Assembly (NCBI RefSeq): GCF_025960875.1
Contig: NZ_JAODLR010000011.1
Span: 62,001-126,000, forward strand
Reading direction: 5' to 3'
From: Crystallibacter permensis
GTDB lineage: Bacteria; Actinomycetota; Actinomycetes; Actinomycetales; Micrococcaceae
DNA: 64,000 nucleotides
Part shown: positions 1 through 9,168 of the stretch, in pieces
Numbering within the stretch: the stretch's first letter is position 1
Layout: every line of letters begins with the position of its first letter
Position numbers and translations under genes: made by a program
Notes under the pieces: model-generated
Told to the model about the DNA's origin: nothing
The model's database searches: none
Seen by the model: only the letters and a program-made list of their open reading frames with translations

Positions 1-11
1 GTAAAACTCAC
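1..11 (-). CDS. Possible first codons of the next mod operon gene (modC?), cut by the window edge
   Basis: The modB stop codon (TGA at 10-8) is embedded in GTGA, so a GTG at 11-9 could start another gene by the same 4-base overlap that joins the other genes of this operon. Only three full codons are inside the window, so nothing in the protein can be recognised. The expectation of ModC, the transporter ATPase, is an inference from the usual modABC order. Confidence 0.3.
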
Positions 12-895
12 CGTCTGGCCCCCTTCCCGAGGCCGGTGCGCCCATACGTCAACGCCACAATGACGACGGCGGCCGCGACCAGCAACATCGAAAGGGCCAC
101 GGCGGCGTCCGGATCCGTCTCGCGCTGGAGGTAGATTTCCAGCGGCAGCGTCCGGGTCACGCCGGTCAGGCTGCCGGCAAAGGTCAACGTGGCACCGAAT
201 TCGCCCAGTGCCCGCGCGAAGCACAGCACGGTGCCCGACGCCAGCGCGGGCAGCAGCAGCGGTAGCGTCACCCGTCGCAGCACTGTGGCAGGACGGGCGC
301 CCAGGGTGGCTGCGGCCTGCTCGTAGCGGCTGCCCGAGCTCCGCAGCGACGCTTCCACGCTGAGTACCAGGAACGGCAGCGCTACGAAGCTCTGCGCGAG
401 CACAACAGCCGTGGTGGAGAAGGCGATCTGGATCCCCCAAAGCTCTAAGGTGCTGCCCAGCAGGCCCTGGCGTCCGAAGGTATAGAGCAGGGCCATACCC
501 CCGACGACGGGCGGCAGTACCAGCGGCAGCAGCACCACCGCCCGGAGCAGCTTGCGGCCCGGGAAGCTGGAGCGGGCCAGCACCAGTGCCAGCGGCGTGC
601 CCAGCAGCAGGCACACCAGGGTGCTGGCGGTGGCGGTGCGCAGGCTCAGGCCCAGGGCGGCCAGCGCGCCGTCGCTCGTTACCAGCGGCCAGAAACCTGC
701 CCAGTCCACCCGCAGCGCCATGGCAAGCAGCGGCAGCAGCACCAGCACGGTTCCGGCCGCGGCGAAGATGAAGACCGCGGCCGGCAGCCCCGTAGTCCCC
801 TGCTGGCCAGACTGCCGCCCCGCCGGGGGCAGCGGCGTGCCGAGGCCGGCTGTTCCGTCCTGCGCGGGGCGTGTGCCGGCTGGGCCCGTGGTCAT
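8..895 (-). CDS. modB: Molybdate ABC transporter permease ModB
   Basis: Inner-membrane permease of the molybdate ABC importer; it takes molybdate from lipoprotein ModA and works with the ATPase ModC. The 295-residue protein has a Pro/Gly-rich N-terminal tail of about 35 residues, a first membrane segment near residues 38-60, and about five more hydrophobic segments. The EAA-loop region (roughly residues 190-215, with [20 protein letters not shown]) is the contact site for the ATPase and is typical of ModB/CysT-like permeases. The ATG overlaps the modA stop by four bases (ATGA), so translation is coupled. The tail is longer than in most ModB proteins, so a later start is possible. The fold is clear; the molybdate assignment rests on the modA and HTH-TOBE neighbours. 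Confidence 0.93.
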   Translation of the reverse strand: MTTGPAGTRPAQDGTAGLGTPLPPAGRQSGQQGTTGLPAAVFIFAAAGTVLVLLPLLAMALRVDWAGFWPLVTSDGALAALGLSLRTATASTLVCLLLGTPLALVLARSSFPGRKLLRAVVLLPLVLPPVVGGMALLYTFGRQGLLGSTLELWGIQIAFSTTAVVLAQSFVALPFLVLSVEASLRSSGSRYEQAAATLGARPATVLRRVTLPLLLPALASGTVLCFARALGEFGATLTFAGSLTGVTRTLPLEIYLQRETDPDAAVALSMLLVAAAVVIVALTYGRTGLGKGARR

Positions 896-1695
896 GGCCT
901 GCCGAACCCGGCGTCAGTGAGCACACGCTGCCCTTGCTCACCGGTCACATACTCCACGAACTCCCGGGCGAGCTCCTCCCGGCCGGTTCCGGCGGCGCCG
1001 GCGGTGACCGCGATCGGGTAGGTCACTGCCGCCTCCCCGGCATGGGGCACGGGTATGGTCCGGACTTCGTTGCCGGCGCGCACGGCGTCGGTCCGGTAGA
1101 CAAAGCCTGCATCCGCCTCGCCCGCGGTCACTTTCCCGAGGACCGCGGTCACCGAATTTTCCTCGCTGACCGGGGCAAGTCTCACGCCGCCCGCCTCGGC
1201 CAGTTCCCGGGCGGCGGCACCACACGGCACCTGCGGGGCGCACAGCACGAGCTTCACGTCCGGCCGTTCCAGGTCTGCCAAGGTTTCGATGCCCGCGGGG
1301 TTGGCGGCCGGCACCACCAGGGCCGGTATGTTAGTGGCCAGCTTCTGCACACTGCCGGCTACTCCCCCGGCCTCCTCCACGCGGGCCAGGGTGGCTGCGT
1401 CCGCCGACGCGAAGACATCGGCAGGGGCGCCCTCAAGGATCTGGGCGGCCAGGTCGGCCGACCCGGCGAAGTTCAATCGGACTGTGCTGCCCGGCGCCTG
1501 GGCCTCGAAGGACTCCGCCAGCGCAGTGAACGGTGCCGCCAGCGACGCAGCCGCATACACCGTGATGGTGCCTTCCGCCGCGCCCCCGGAGCCGCAGGCA
1601 GCCAGCCCCATGGTTCCCGCCAGCGCCAGCAGTGTTGCGGCAAGCCGCCGGGGTCTCGCGGCCAGCCGTCCGCCCCGCTGTACCGCCCGCCTCAC
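892..1695 (-). CDS. modA: Molybdate-binding lipoprotein ModA
   Basis: Extracytoplasmic solute-binding protein that captures molybdate (or tungstate) for ModB/ModC. Starting at the GTG that overlaps the upstream stop (GTGA), the protein has 267 residues. The N-terminus has an RPRR basic patch, a hydrophobic stretch and a lipobox LAAC with the lipidated Cys at about residue 34. The mature part opens with [20 protein letters not shown], the classic ModA beginning, followed by a substrate loop with [22 protein letters not shown] longer open frame runs upstream, but it lies over the HTH-TOBE gene and does not look like protein. The arginine pair makes Tat export conceivable, but this is uncertain. 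Confidence 0.94.
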   Translation of the reverse strand: MRRAVQRGGRLAARPRRLAATLLALAGTMGLAACGSGGAAEGTITVYAAASLAAPFTALAESFEAQAPGSTVRLNFAGSADLAAQILEGAPADVFASADAATLARVEEAGGVAGSVQKLATNIPALVVPAANPAGIETLADLERPDVKLVLCAPQVPCGAAARELAEAGGVRLAPVSEENSVTAVLGKVTAGEADAGFVYRTDAVRAGNEVRTIPVPHAGEAAVTYPIAVTAGAAGTGREELAREFVEYVTGEQGQRVLTDAGFGRP

Positions 1696-2123
1696 GGCCG
1701 GCCCTTCGCCGGCTGGGCGGCCGGCGTCTGTACGATCACGTTGGTTGCCTTCACCACGGCGGTGGCCACCGAACCTGGTTCCAGCCCCAGCTCGCGGACG
1801 GCCTCGGCACTCATCAGCGATACCACCCGGTGCGGGCCGCACTGCAGCTCCACCTGCGCCATCACCTTGTCCATCACCACGGAGGTCACCAGCCCCACAA
1901 AGCGGTTCCGGGCCGAACTGCCGGCCGCAGCCTGGTCGGGCGGCAGGGCGGCCTGTTCTTTGGCCAGGGCTGCCAGCTCTGTCCCGGCGACCACGGTACG
2001 CCCGGCGGCATCGCGCTGCCCGGTCAGAGTGCCGGCTTCGATCCATCGCCGGACCGTGTCATCACTGACCCCAAGGAAGCGCGCGGCATCCATAACTCGT
2101 ATTTGCGTCACGAACTCCAGCAT
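1692..2123 (-). CDS. HTH (excisionase-type) plus TOBE domain molybdenum-binding regulator
   Basis: Small protein of 143 residues with two domains. Residues about 5-50 form a MerR/excisionase-type helix-turn-helix (MDAARFLGVSDDTVRRWIEAG). Residues about 70-135 form a single TOBE/Mop domain (ARNRFVGLVTSVVMDKVMAQ followed by a core with VSLMSAEAVRELGLEPGSVATAVVKATNV), the fold that binds oxyanions such as molybdate. This architecture is widespread in actinobacterial mod operons, where it is thought to act as a compact substitute for ModE. It is the first gene of the mod operon and overlaps modA by four bases. The intergenic palindromes just upstream are candidate binding sites. DNA-binding regulation is inferred, not shown. 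Confidence 0.88.
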   Translation of the reverse strand: MLEFVTQIRVMDAARFLGVSDDTVRRWIEAGTLTGQRDAAGRTVVAGTELAALAKEQAALPPDQAAAGSSARNRFVGLVTSVVMDKVMAQVELQCGPHRVVSLMSAEAVRELGLEPGSVATAVVKATNVIVQTPAAQPAKGRP

Positions 2124-2126
2124 AAT

Positions 2127-2154
2127 TCCGCATTTGCGGATTGAACAGGTTCAA
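2127..2154. promoter_or_regulatory. Two adjacent inverted repeats between the HTH-TOBE gene and moaA
   Basis: The sequence reads TCCGC-attt-GCGGA (2127-2140) followed without a gap by TTGAA-cagg-TTCAA (2141-2154). The first begins four bases upstream of the HTH-TOBE start codon. Their place between two divergent molybdenum genes suggests operators for the HTH-TOBE protein or another regulator. Confidence 0.5.
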
Positions 2155-2225
2155 CGCAGCCGTCCACTGTCCACATGGGGAGACGGGTCTCGGCAAGGCA
2201 GCCGGCACTGACGTACCCTCGATAC

Positions 2226-3332
2226 ATGAGCGTTAATTTGGGCATGCCGCAGGTCTCGGCCGGCGCCCGCGGCCCTGCTGCCCCGCCCGCGCGTCCGGCA
2301 GATGCCGGCCCCGGGCTGATTGATCGTTTCGGCCGCTCCGCGACGGACCTGCGCATCTCGCTGACGGACAAATGCAATCTGCGCTGCACCTACTGCATGC
2401 CGGCCGAAGGCCTGGACTGGCTGAACAAGGAGCAGGTCCTCACGGACGCCGAAATCGTCCGGCTGGTGGACATCGCCGTCGACCACCTGGGTGTGCGCGA
2501 ACTGCGCCTGACCGGCGGTGAGCCCCTTGTGCGCGCCGGCTTGGCCGACATCATCGCCGGGGTCCGGAACAACCATCCGGACCTGCCGGTGTCGCTGACC
2601 ACCAACGGCCTCGGCCTCGACAAGAAGGCCCGGATCCTCAAAGACGCAGGCCTGAGCCGCATCAACGTATCGATGGATTCGCTGCACCCGGAAACCTTCG
2701 CCCAGCTTACCCGCCGGCCCTTCCTTGACCGCGTGCTCAAGGGGATCGAAGAAGCGGACCGGGTGGGTCTCGGCCTGATCAAGATCAACGCGGTGCTGAT
2801 GCGCGGCATCAACGACCAGGAAGCCCCCGGCCTGCTGGAATGGGCCGTCAGCCACGGCTACGAACTGCGCTTCATCGAACAAATGCCGTTGGACGCCGAC
2901 CACGGCTGGACCCGGCAGAACATGATTTCGGCCGCGGAGATCCGCGCGCTGCTGGAACAGGAGTTTGTCCTCACCGCGGATCCGCGGCGCCGCGACGGTG
3001 CCCCGGCCGAACGGTGGGAAGTACGACGGCGCTCGGCGCCCGACGTCGTAGTCGGCACTGTAGGCATCATCGCCTCGGTCACCGAGCCTTTCTGCGCCGA
3101 CTGCCGCCGGACCCGGATCACGGCCGAAGGCAAGGTCCGTTCCTGCCTGTTCTCGCATGAGGAAACCGACCTGCGCGACCTGCTCCGCAGCGGCGCCGGG
3201 GACGAGGCGGTCGCCGAACGGTGGCGCGAGGCGATGTGGGCCAAACCCCGGGCACACGGGATGGACCATGCCGGGCTGGGCGCCGAGGACTTCGTCCAGC
3301 CGGACCGAACCATGAGCGCGATCGGCGGTTGA
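2226..3332 (+). CDS. moaA: GTP 3',8-cyclase MoaA
   Basis: Radical SAM enzyme that, with MoaC, turns GTP into cyclic pyranopterin monophosphate, the first step of molybdenum cofactor synthesis. The radical SAM cluster motif CNLRCTYC is at residues 50-57 of the 368-residue protein, followed by the SAM-binding stretch LRLTGGEPLVR. A second C-terminal cluster is indicated by FCADCRRTRIT and the later RSCLFS. The protein ends in Gly-Gly, as active MoaA proteins do. The ATG at 2226 was preferred because the longer frame adds residues that do not resemble MoaA; the first 28 residues are still a Pro/Ala-rich tail. It is followed almost at once by moaD, so the two are probably co-transcribed. No moaC, moeA or mog gene is in the window. 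Confidence 0.95.
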   Translation: MSVNLGMPQVSAGARGPAAPPARPADAGPGLIDRFGRSATDLRISLTDKCNLRCTYCMPAEGLDWLNKEQVLTDAEIVRLVDIAVDHLGVRELRLTGGEPLVRAGLADIIAGVRNNHPDLPVSLTTNGLGLDKKARILKDAGLSRINVSMDSLHPETFAQLTRRPFLDRVLKGIEEADRVGLGLIKINAVLMRGINDQEAPGLLEWAVSHGYELRFIEQMPLDADHGWTRQNMISAAEIRALLEQEFVLTADPRRRDGAPAERWEVRRRSAPDVVVGTVGIIASVTEPFCADCRRTRITAEGKVRSCLFSHEETDLRDLLRSGAGDEAVAERWREAMWAKPRAHGMDHAGLGAEDFVQPDRTMSAIGG

Positions 3333-3333
3333 A

Positions 3334-3612
3334 TTGTTGTTGTTGATCAGGTACTTCGGCGCGGCCCAGGCCGCGGCCGGCGTCGAAGAGGAAAAGGTAG
3401 TCCTGCCCGATGGCAGCACTCTGGCAGACGTCCTGGACGTGCTGATCCGGGAGCACCCGGACCCAGGCGCACAGACCAAGGGTGCACCGGCACTGGAGTC
3501 GGTGATCGCGCGCAGCAGTTTCCTGCGCAACGAGATCGCTTGCAAGGACCGTTCGGCAGTCCTTGAAGATCAGGACATCATCGACATCCTCCCGCCCTTC
3601 GCCGGCGGCTAA
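3334..3612 (+). CDS. moaD: Molybdopterin synthase sulfur carrier subunit MoaD
   Basis: Small ubiquitin-fold protein that carries sulfur as a C-terminal thiocarboxylate and donates it to cyclic pyranopterin in complex with MoaE. The 92-residue product has the beta-grasp pattern of ThiS/MoaD (LLIRYFGAAQAAAGVEEE, LADVLDVLIREHP, DIIDILPPFAGG) and ends in the essential Gly-Gly. It begins one base after the moaA stop. The start is one of three consecutive TTG codons (3334, 3337, 3340), with no clear ribosome binding site, which suggests translation coupled to moaA. Confidence 0.9.
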   Translation: MLLLIRYFGAAQAAAGVEEEKVVLPDGSTLADVLDVLIREHPDPGAQTKGAPALESVIARSSFLRNEIACKDRSAVLEDQDIIDILPPFAGG

Positions 3613-3670
3613 CCTCCCGCGTCGAAAGTCCAGTCTCTCCAAACAGCGTCCGCTGCAGACTGCTTCAAGC

Positions 3671-3711
3671 ATGAAGGCCCCGTTTCCGGTTACCGGAAAC
3701 GGGGCCTTCAT
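3671..3711. terminator. Bidirectional terminator-like hairpin between moaD and the AGCS symporter
   Basis: A perfect 20-bp inverted repeat (arms 3671-3690 and 3692-3711, beginning ATGAAGGCCCCG) around a single central T. It lies between two convergent genes, so it can stop transcription from both sides. Confidence 0.85.
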
Positions 3712-3735
3712 CGTTGGTGTATGCCGCTGGTGGGG

Positions 3736-5223
3736 CTATTTGGCCTCGCCTTGCGGCACCTGACGCCCGCGGTGGTGCGAGGAGCCGACCACGTCGCCGG
3801 CCTTCCACTCGCTCCATCCCGGCTGGTCCCGCATGAAGGCCTCGATCTCGTCCTTGTTTGCCTTGAGCTCCGGATCATGTTTGAGGTAGTGCCGGGTCTC
3901 GCGCACAATCAGGCCGGAGAGAATGAGCAGCCCGACGAGGTTGGGTAGAGCCATCAAGCCATTCATCACGTCGGAGAAATTCCAGACCACGGCCAGTGGG
4001 ACCGTGCTTCCGATGAAGACGACGATGGAGAACACGACACGGTACGGTGTCACCCCACGGCGGCCGAACAGCCGCTCTACGTTCCGTTCGCCGTAGTACG
4101 CCCAGCCAAGAATCGTTGAAAAAGCGAACAAAATCAGGCCCACGGTGACAATCCAGTGCCCCCACTCGCCCGGAAGTCCGTGAGTGAAAGCTTCGCCGGT
4201 CATGACCGCTGCCTGGTCACCGCCCAGTTCCCAGACACCGGTAGTGATAATGACCAGGCCGGTGCAGCTGACCACGATGATCGTGTCGATGAAGGTCTGA
4301 GTCATGGAGACCAGCCCTTGGCGCACTGGGTGTGTGGTCTGCGCGGCAGCTGCCGCGATCGCGGCGGAACCGAGGCCTGATTCATTGGAGAAAATACCTC
4401 GTGCCACACCCATCTGCACCACCAGGATGATTGCGGAACCGGTGAACCCGCCAACAGCTGCCGTTCCAGTGAAGGCATCCGTGAAGATCAGGGCAAAGGC
4501 CGCGGGTAGACCTTCAATATTGGCGATCAGGATATAGATGGCGCCAAGTACGTAGAACACGATCATGATCGGGACCAGGCCCGCCGTCACGCGGCCGATG
4601 GACTTGATGCCTCCTACGAGCACCAGAAGAGTCAGTACCGCGAGGATGGCTCCCGTAATCCACAGCGGAAGGTTCCAGCTGTTCTCAACATTGGTCGCGA
4701 TGGCGTTGCCCTGGGTCATGTTGCCGATGCCGAAGGAGGCCAGGAATGCGAAGATGGCGAAGGCGAGGGCCAGAACCTTACCGAAACGGTTTTTGATTCC
4801 GCGCTCCAGGTAGTACTGCGGTCCGCCGGATTTTTCTCCGGCATCGTCCGTCGTGCGGAAACGGACGCCCAGGAAAGCCTCCGAGTACTTTGACGCCATC
4901 CCCACCATGGCCGTCACCCACATCCAGAACAGCGCGCCGGGGCCGCCGATACCAATAGCTGTGGCGACGCCGACAATGTTGCCGGTGCCCACGGTGGCAG
5001 CCAGCGCTGTAGTCAGTGCCTGGAACTGCGAAATATCGCCCTCTGCCCCTGCGTCCTTACGCGTGAACAGTCCAAGCCGGAGTGCCACGCCCAGTTTCAG
5101 GAACTGGAGACCACCCAAGCGGATAGTGAGGTACAGACCGGTGCCCAGCAGCAGCGGTATGAGCAGAAATGGACCCCAGACAACCGAACTAACGGCCGAT
5201 AGAAACTCCGTTATGTCTTCCAA
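3736..5223 (-). CDS. Alanine/glycine:cation symporter (AGCS family)
   Basis: Membrane protein importing alanine or glycine with sodium or protons. From the chosen start it has 495 residues and about ten hydrophobic segments. Family signatures include WGPFLLIPLLLGTGLYLTIR near the N-terminus, the ALTTALAATVGTGNIVGVAT motif of the substrate site, GGPQYYLERG, and GIFSNESGLGSAAIAAAAA. The start is set at TTG 5223-5221, six bases after GGAG; an open frame continues to an ATG at 5313, but the extra 30 residues do not look like the family and would run through a CRP/GlxR-type palindrome at 5256-5271. It is monocistronic, with a terminator on its 3' side. Regulation by a CRP-family protein is a reasonable inference. 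Confidence 0.93.
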   Translation of the reverse strand: MEDITEFLSAVSSVVWGPFLLIPLLLGTGLYLTIRLGGLQFLKLGVALRLGLFTRKDAGAEGDISQFQALTTALAATVGTGNIVGVATAIGIGGPGALFWMWVTAMVGMASKYSEAFLGVRFRTTDDAGEKSGGPQYYLERGIKNRFGKVLALAFAIFAFLASFGIGNMTQGNAIATNVENSWNLPLWITGAILAVLTLLVLVGGIKSIGRVTAGLVPIMIVFYVLGAIYILIANIEGLPAAFALIFTDAFTGTAAVGGFTGSAIILVVQMGVARGIFSNESGLGSAAIAAAAAQTTHPVRQGLVSMTQTFIDTIIVVSCTGLVIITTGVWELGGDQAAVMTGEAFTHGLPGEWGHWIVTVGLILFAFSTILGWAYYGERNVERLFGRRGVTPYRVVFSIVVFIGSTVPLAVVWNFSDVMNGLMALPNLVGLLILSGLIVRETRHYLKHDPELKANKDEIEAFMRDQPGWSEWKAGDVVGSSHHRGRQVPQGEAK

Positions 5224-5255
5224 AACATTCTCCAATTGCGGTGCAGGTGCAGGTG

Positions 5256-5271
5256 TGTGACTGCAGTCACC
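5256..5271. promoter_or_regulatory. CRP/GlxR-type binding site upstream of the AGCS symporter gene
   Basis: TGTGACTGCAGTCACC contains a perfect 14-base palindrome GTGACTGCAGTCAC, which fits the GTGA-N6-TCAC core bound by CRP and actinobacterial GlxR. It lies about 33 bases before the preferred symporter start. Nearly the same core occurs at 49615-49630 before another transporter operon. Confidence 0.6.
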
Positions 5272-5409
5272 CACAGCCGGAATCAGTCTAGTACCCCGGG
5301 GCAGCCCATTCACATTTCCGGCCCGCCGACAGCCCCGCTACGAGCCATAACGTGCATCGCACAACGCAGAATAGCCATCCGGCTCGTCCCGCAGGTGCAG
5401 AAAAATGCA

Positions 5410-5449
5410 GCGGCCGGGTGCCCGGTTTCTTTCCCGGACACCCGGCCGC
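5410..5449 (-). terminator. Intrinsic terminator after the M16 peptidase gene
   Basis: GC-rich arms (5410-5425 and 5434-5449, one mismatch inside) around a pyrimidine-rich loop. On the minus strand the hairpin is followed by ctgcattttt, giving the run of T expected of an intrinsic terminator. Confidence 0.8.
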
Positions 5450-5469
5450 CGGGTGGAAATTGCGGAACC

Positions 5470-6846
5470 TCAGAGACCAAAGTCCGCCGGTGAATCAAAC
5501 GGACCGACGACGGTTACCGTGCGCGGTGCGGCGGCCAGTTCGGCAGCCAGCGCCTGCACTTCCTCCGGCGTGACGGCGCGGATCCTCGCCAGCGTCTCGT
5601 CCGCGTCCAGGAATTCTCCCGAGACAAGTTCCGCGCGTCCTAGCCGCGACATCCGCGACCCGCTGTCTTCTAGCGCCAGGACGATGCCGCCGGACAACTG
5701 TCCGACCGCCTTGCGCAGCTCTTCGGCGGTTATTCCGTCCGAGGCCAGCTTGTCCAGCTCGGCACCCAGCAGTTCGATAACCTGCTTGGTCTTCGCCGGA
5801 GAGCAGCCCGCGTACATGCCGAAGTAGCCGGCGTCCGCGTAGGACCCCGCGAAGGAGTACGTGGCATAGACAAGCCCGCGCTTTTCCCTGACTTCCTGGA
5901 ACAGCCTCGACGACATGCCGCCGCCAAGAACCGCGTTGAGGACGCTCATGACGAAGCGCCGTTCGTCGGTGGCGACTATGGATTTACAGCCCATGACGAT
6001 GTTGGCCTGCTCGACCGGACGGCGGTGGACATGGATGCCCGCCACGGACGTGATGTCCGCGCGCTCGGCGGAGCGGCGCTGCACTGGAGCAGCTCCGGGC
6101 TTGAGTACCCAGCCCGCGCCCTCCAGCGCCTGCAGAACCAACCGGCAGACGTCGTCGTGCTCCAATCCTCCAGCTACGGTCACAACCAGCTCATCCGGGC
6201 GGTAGTACCGCTGGTAATGGTCCCAGACAGCGGTACGGGGTACGGCCATGATCGCCTCGGGAGTGCCGCCGATCGGGCGCCCCAGGGGGTGGCCGGCCAG
6301 GACGGCCTCGACGAACTTCTCATGGCAAACGTCCGAGGGATCGTCATTGTCCATCGCGAGTTCTTCGAGGATGACGTCGCGTTCCTGCTCCAGCTCGCTG
6401 TTGTCGAGCACGGCGGAGGTGATCATGTCCGCGATGACGTCGATGGCCATCGGCAGATCGGTATCGAGCACGCGGGCGTAGTAGCAGGTGTTCTCCTTGG
6501 CCGTCGCGGCATTGGATTCCCCGCCGACCTCGTCAAAAGCCGACGCGATGTCGAGCGCCGTGCGCCGCTTCGTTCCCTTAAACAGCAGGTGCTCCAGGAA
6601 GTGCGTCGAGCCGTGCTGGCCCTCCGCCTCGTCCCGGGAGCCGACGCCGACCCAGAAGCCGATGGTCGCCGAACGCTGTCCGGGCATGGCTTCCGTCAGC
6701 ACCCGGACTCCGCCGGGGAGCACGGAACGCCGCACAACGGAGCCGCCCGCGTCACCGTGGATCAATGTGGGATCGGATCCGCCGAGATCGGTGGCGTCCG
6801 TATGAGCTTCAGTGGCGGACAACGGCAAATGGATACCTCGGGACAT
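5470..6846 (-). CDS. M16 family zinc metallopeptidase (processing peptidase-like)
   Basis: Insulinase/pitrilysin-family zinc protease. The inverted zinc motif HFLEH is at residues 82-86, with the distal Glu likely in LEQERDVILEELAM near residue 160. The second half is the inactive M16C domain (residues about 210-430). At 458 residues it has the usual length of bacterial mitochondrial-processing-peptidase-like proteins, which in actinobacteria commonly follow pnp. The ATG at 6846 is preferred because GGGGAG lies seven bases before it; an in-frame ATG at 6912, directly after the pnp stop, has no such site. The 66-base gap to pnp holds a strong hairpin whose 3' arm contains this ribosome binding site, so translation may be restrained. 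Substrates are unknown. Confidence 0.92.
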   Translation of the reverse strand: MSRGIHLPLSATEAHTDATDLGGSDPTLIHGDAGGSVVRRSVLPGGVRVLTEAMPGQRSATIGFWVGVGSRDEAEGQHGSTHFLEHLLFKGTKRRTALDIASAFDEVGGESNAATAKENTCYYARVLDTDLPMAIDVIADMITSAVLDNSELEQERDVILEELAMDNDDPSDVCHEKFVEAVLAGHPLGRPIGGTPEAIMAVPRTAVWDHYQRYYRPDELVVTVAGGLEHDDVCRLVLQALEGAGWVLKPGAAPVQRRSAERADITSVAGIHVHRRPVEQANIVMGCKSIVATDERRFVMSVLNAVLGGGMSSRLFQEVREKRGLVYATYSFAGSYADAGYFGMYAGCSPAKTKQVIELLGAELDKLASDGITAEELRKAVGQLSGGIVLALEDSGSRMSRLGRAELVSGEFLDADETLARIRAVTPEEVQALAAELAAAPRTVTVVGPFDSPADFGL

Positions 6847-6851
6847 AGCGG

Positions 6852-6890
6852 AACTCCCCGCCGCAGAGTGTGACTCTGCAGCGGGGAGTT
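6852..6890 (-). promoter_or_regulatory. Hairpin in the pnp-M16 gap that covers the M16 ribosome binding site
   Basis: A 17-bp stem (6852-6868 with 6874-6890, one G-U pair) and a five-base loop. On the minus strand its 3' arm ends in GGCGGGGAGTT, so the GGGGAG used by the M16 gene is inside the stem. It could act as an attenuator, a stabiliser of the pnp 3' end, or a translational block. Confidence 0.65.
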
Positions 6891-6912
6891 CGTTGCCAAA
6901 TGCTTCAGGCAT

Positions 6913-9168
6913 TTACTCTGCGGAACCTTCCGCGGGCTCCAGGACGTCCTCGGAAGCGCCGTCGCCGGCCGCCTCTTCGGCAACAACCGGAGACAGGGAA
7001 AGCTTTCCGCGGTCGTCGATCTTGGTGATCTCGACCTGGACCTTCTGGCCCACGGAGACAACCTCGTCGACATTGTCCACGCGCTTGCCGCCGGCCAGCT
7101 TGCGCAGCTCGGAGATGTGCAGCAGGCCGTCCTTGCCCGGTGTCAGGGACACGAAGGCGCCGAACGTGGTGGTCTTGACAACCGTGCCCAGGTAACGCTC
7201 GCCGACCTCGGGAACCTGCGGGTTCGCAATGGCGTTGATGGCGGAGCGGGCTGCCTCGGCGGAGCCGCCGTCGGTGGCGCCGATCAGCACGGTGCCGTCA
7301 TCTTCGATGGAGATGTCCGCGCCGGTGTCCTCCTGGATCTGGTTGATCATCTTGCCCTTCGGGCCGATGACCTCGCCGATCTTGTCCACAGGGATCTTGA
7401 CCGAGATGATCCGCGGAGCGAACTCGGAAAGCTCGTCCGGGGTATCGATCGCGGCCTCGAGCACGCCCAGGATGTGCAGGCGGGCTTCGCGGGCCTGCTT
7501 CAGCGCGGCGGCCAGAACCGAGGCGGGAATGCCGTCCAGCTTGGTGTCGAGCTGGATCGCGGTGACGAACTCGGCAGTACCGGCAACCTTGAAGTCCATG
7601 TCGCCGTAGGCATCTTCGGCACCGAGGATGTCGGTCAGCGCGGCGTAGCGGGTTTCCCCGTCGACCTGGTCGGAAACCAGGCCCATGGCGATGCCTGCAA
7701 CCGGAGCCTTCAACGGCACACCGGCGTTGAGCAGGGACAGCGTCGAGGCGCAGACCGAGCCCATCGAGGTGGAGCCGTTGGAGCTGAGGGCTTCGGAGAC
7801 CTGGCGGATGGCGTACGGGAACTCTTCACGCGAAGGCAGCACCGGAACCAGGGCACGCTCGGCGAGGGCACCGTGGCCGATTTCGCGGCGCTTCGGCGAA
7901 CCGACGCGGCCGGTCTCACCGGTGGAGTAGGGCGGGAAGTTGTAGTTGTGCATGTAGCGCTTGCGCGTTACCGGCGACAGCGAATCGATCTGCTGTTCCA
8001 TCTTGAGCATGTTCAGCGTGGTGACACCCATGATCTGGGTTTCGCCGCGTTCGAAGATGGCCGAACCGTGCACGCGGGGCAGAACCTCTACCTCGGCGGT
8101 CAGCGTGCGGATGTCCGTCAGGCCACGACCGTCGATGCGGACCTGGTCCTTCAGGATGCGCTGGCGGACTACCTGCTTGGTGACGGAGTTGAAGGCAGCC
8201 GAAACTTCCTTCTCGCGCCCGGCGAACTGGGCTTCCTCGGAACCGCCGAACTGGGCCAGGATCTCTGCCTTGAAGTCGTCGGCAGCATCATTGCGGGTCT
8301 GCTTGTCCGCGATCGAGAAGATCTCGGTCAGCTTCGTGGCAGCAGCGGCTTCCACCGCAGCGAACACATCGTCCTCGTAGTCCTTGAAGACCGGGAACTC
8401 GACGGTCGGCTTGGCAGCGGCTGCGGCCAGCTGGGCCTGGGCATCGCACAGGGACTTGATGAACGGCTTGGCCGCTTCCAAACCCTCGGCAACAACCTCT
8501 TCGGTCGGGGCGGGTGCGCCCTCTTCCTTGATCAGCTGCCAGGCGTTGTCCGTAGCTTCGGCCTCGACCATCATGATGGCGACGTCGTCACCGGCGACAC
8601 GGCCGGCAACAACCATGCTGAAGACGGCCTTCTCCAGTTCGGTGTGCTTCGGGAAGGCAACCCACTGGCCTTCGATCAGCGCCACGCGCACGCCACCGAT
8701 CGGGCCGGAGAACGGCAGGCCCGAGAGCTGGGTGGACATGGAGGACGCGTTGATGGCCACGACGTCGTACAGCACGTCCGGGTTGATCGCCAGGACGGTG
8801 ACAACGATCTGAACCTCGTTGCGCAGGCCCTTCACGAAGGCCGGGCGCAGCGGGCGGTCCATCAGGCGGCAGGCCAGGATAGCTTCCGTGGACGGACGGC
8901 CTTCGCGGCGGAAGAACGATCCGGGAATGCGGCCGGCGGCGTACATGCGCTCTTCGACATCCACCGTCAGGGGGAAGAAGTCAAAGCCCTCTCGCGGGGA
9001 CTTGCCGGCGGTGGTGGCGGACAGCAGTGCGGTGTCTTCGTCGATGTAGACCATCGCCGAGCCTGCGGCCTGCTGTGCAACGCGGCCGGTTTCAAACCGG
9101 ATAACGCGCTTGCCGAAACGACCATTGTCAATGACCGCTTCCGAGAACTGAATTTCGGGACCCTCCAA
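6913..9168 (-). CDS. pnp: Polyribonucleotide nucleotidyltransferase (PNPase; GPSI)
   Basis: Phosphorolytic 3'-5' exoribonuclease, also able to add nucleotides; a trimer in the cytoplasm that takes part in RNA decay. The protein starts [20 protein letters not shown] and has 751 residues: two RNase PH-like domains (about 15-240 and 340-560, with a helical linker), a KH domain ([20 protein letters not shown]) and an S1 domain ([21 protein letters not shown]). The start is TTG 9168-9166, five bases after a near-perfect GGAGGTGA; a longer frame to 9327 adds 53 residues with no family resemblance. It lies downstream of rpsO, as in many bacteria, separated by a terminator and a long leader. Confidence 0.97.
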   Translation of the reverse strand: MEGPEIQFSEAVIDNGRFGKRVIRFETGRVAQQAAGSAMVYIDEDTALLSATTAGKSPREGFDFFPLTVDVEERMYAAGRIPGSFFRREGRPSTEAILACRLMDRPLRPAFVKGLRNEVQIVVTVLAINPDVLYDVVAINASSMSTQLSGLPFSGPIGGVRVALIEGQWVAFPKHTELEKAVFSMVVAGRVAGDDVAIMMVEAEATDNAWQLIKEEGAPAPTEEVVAEGLEAAKPFIKSLCDAQAQLAAAAAKPTVEFPVFKDYEDDVFAAVEAAAATKLTEIFSIADKQTRNDAADDFKAEILAQFGGSEEAQFAGREKEVSAAFNSVTKQVVRQRILKDQVRIDGRGLTDIRTLTAEVEVLPRVHGSAIFERGETQIMGVTTLNMLKMEQQIDSLSPVTRKRYMHNYNFPPYSTGETGRVGSPKRREIGHGALAERALVPVLPSREEFPYAIRQVSEALSSNGSTSMGSVCASTLSLLNAGVPLKAPVAGIAMGLVSDQVDGETRYAALTDILGAEDAYGDMDFKVAGTAEFVTAIQLDTKLDGIPASVLAAALKQAREARLHILGVLEAAIDTPDELSEFAPRIISVKIPVDKIGEVIGPKGKMINQIQEDTGADISIEDDGTVLIGATDGGSAEAARSAINAIANPQVPEVGERYLGTVVKTTTFGAFVSLTPGKDGLLHISELRKLAGGKRVDNVDEVVSVGQKVQVEITKIDDRGKLSLSPVVAEEAAGDGASEDVLEPAEGSAE

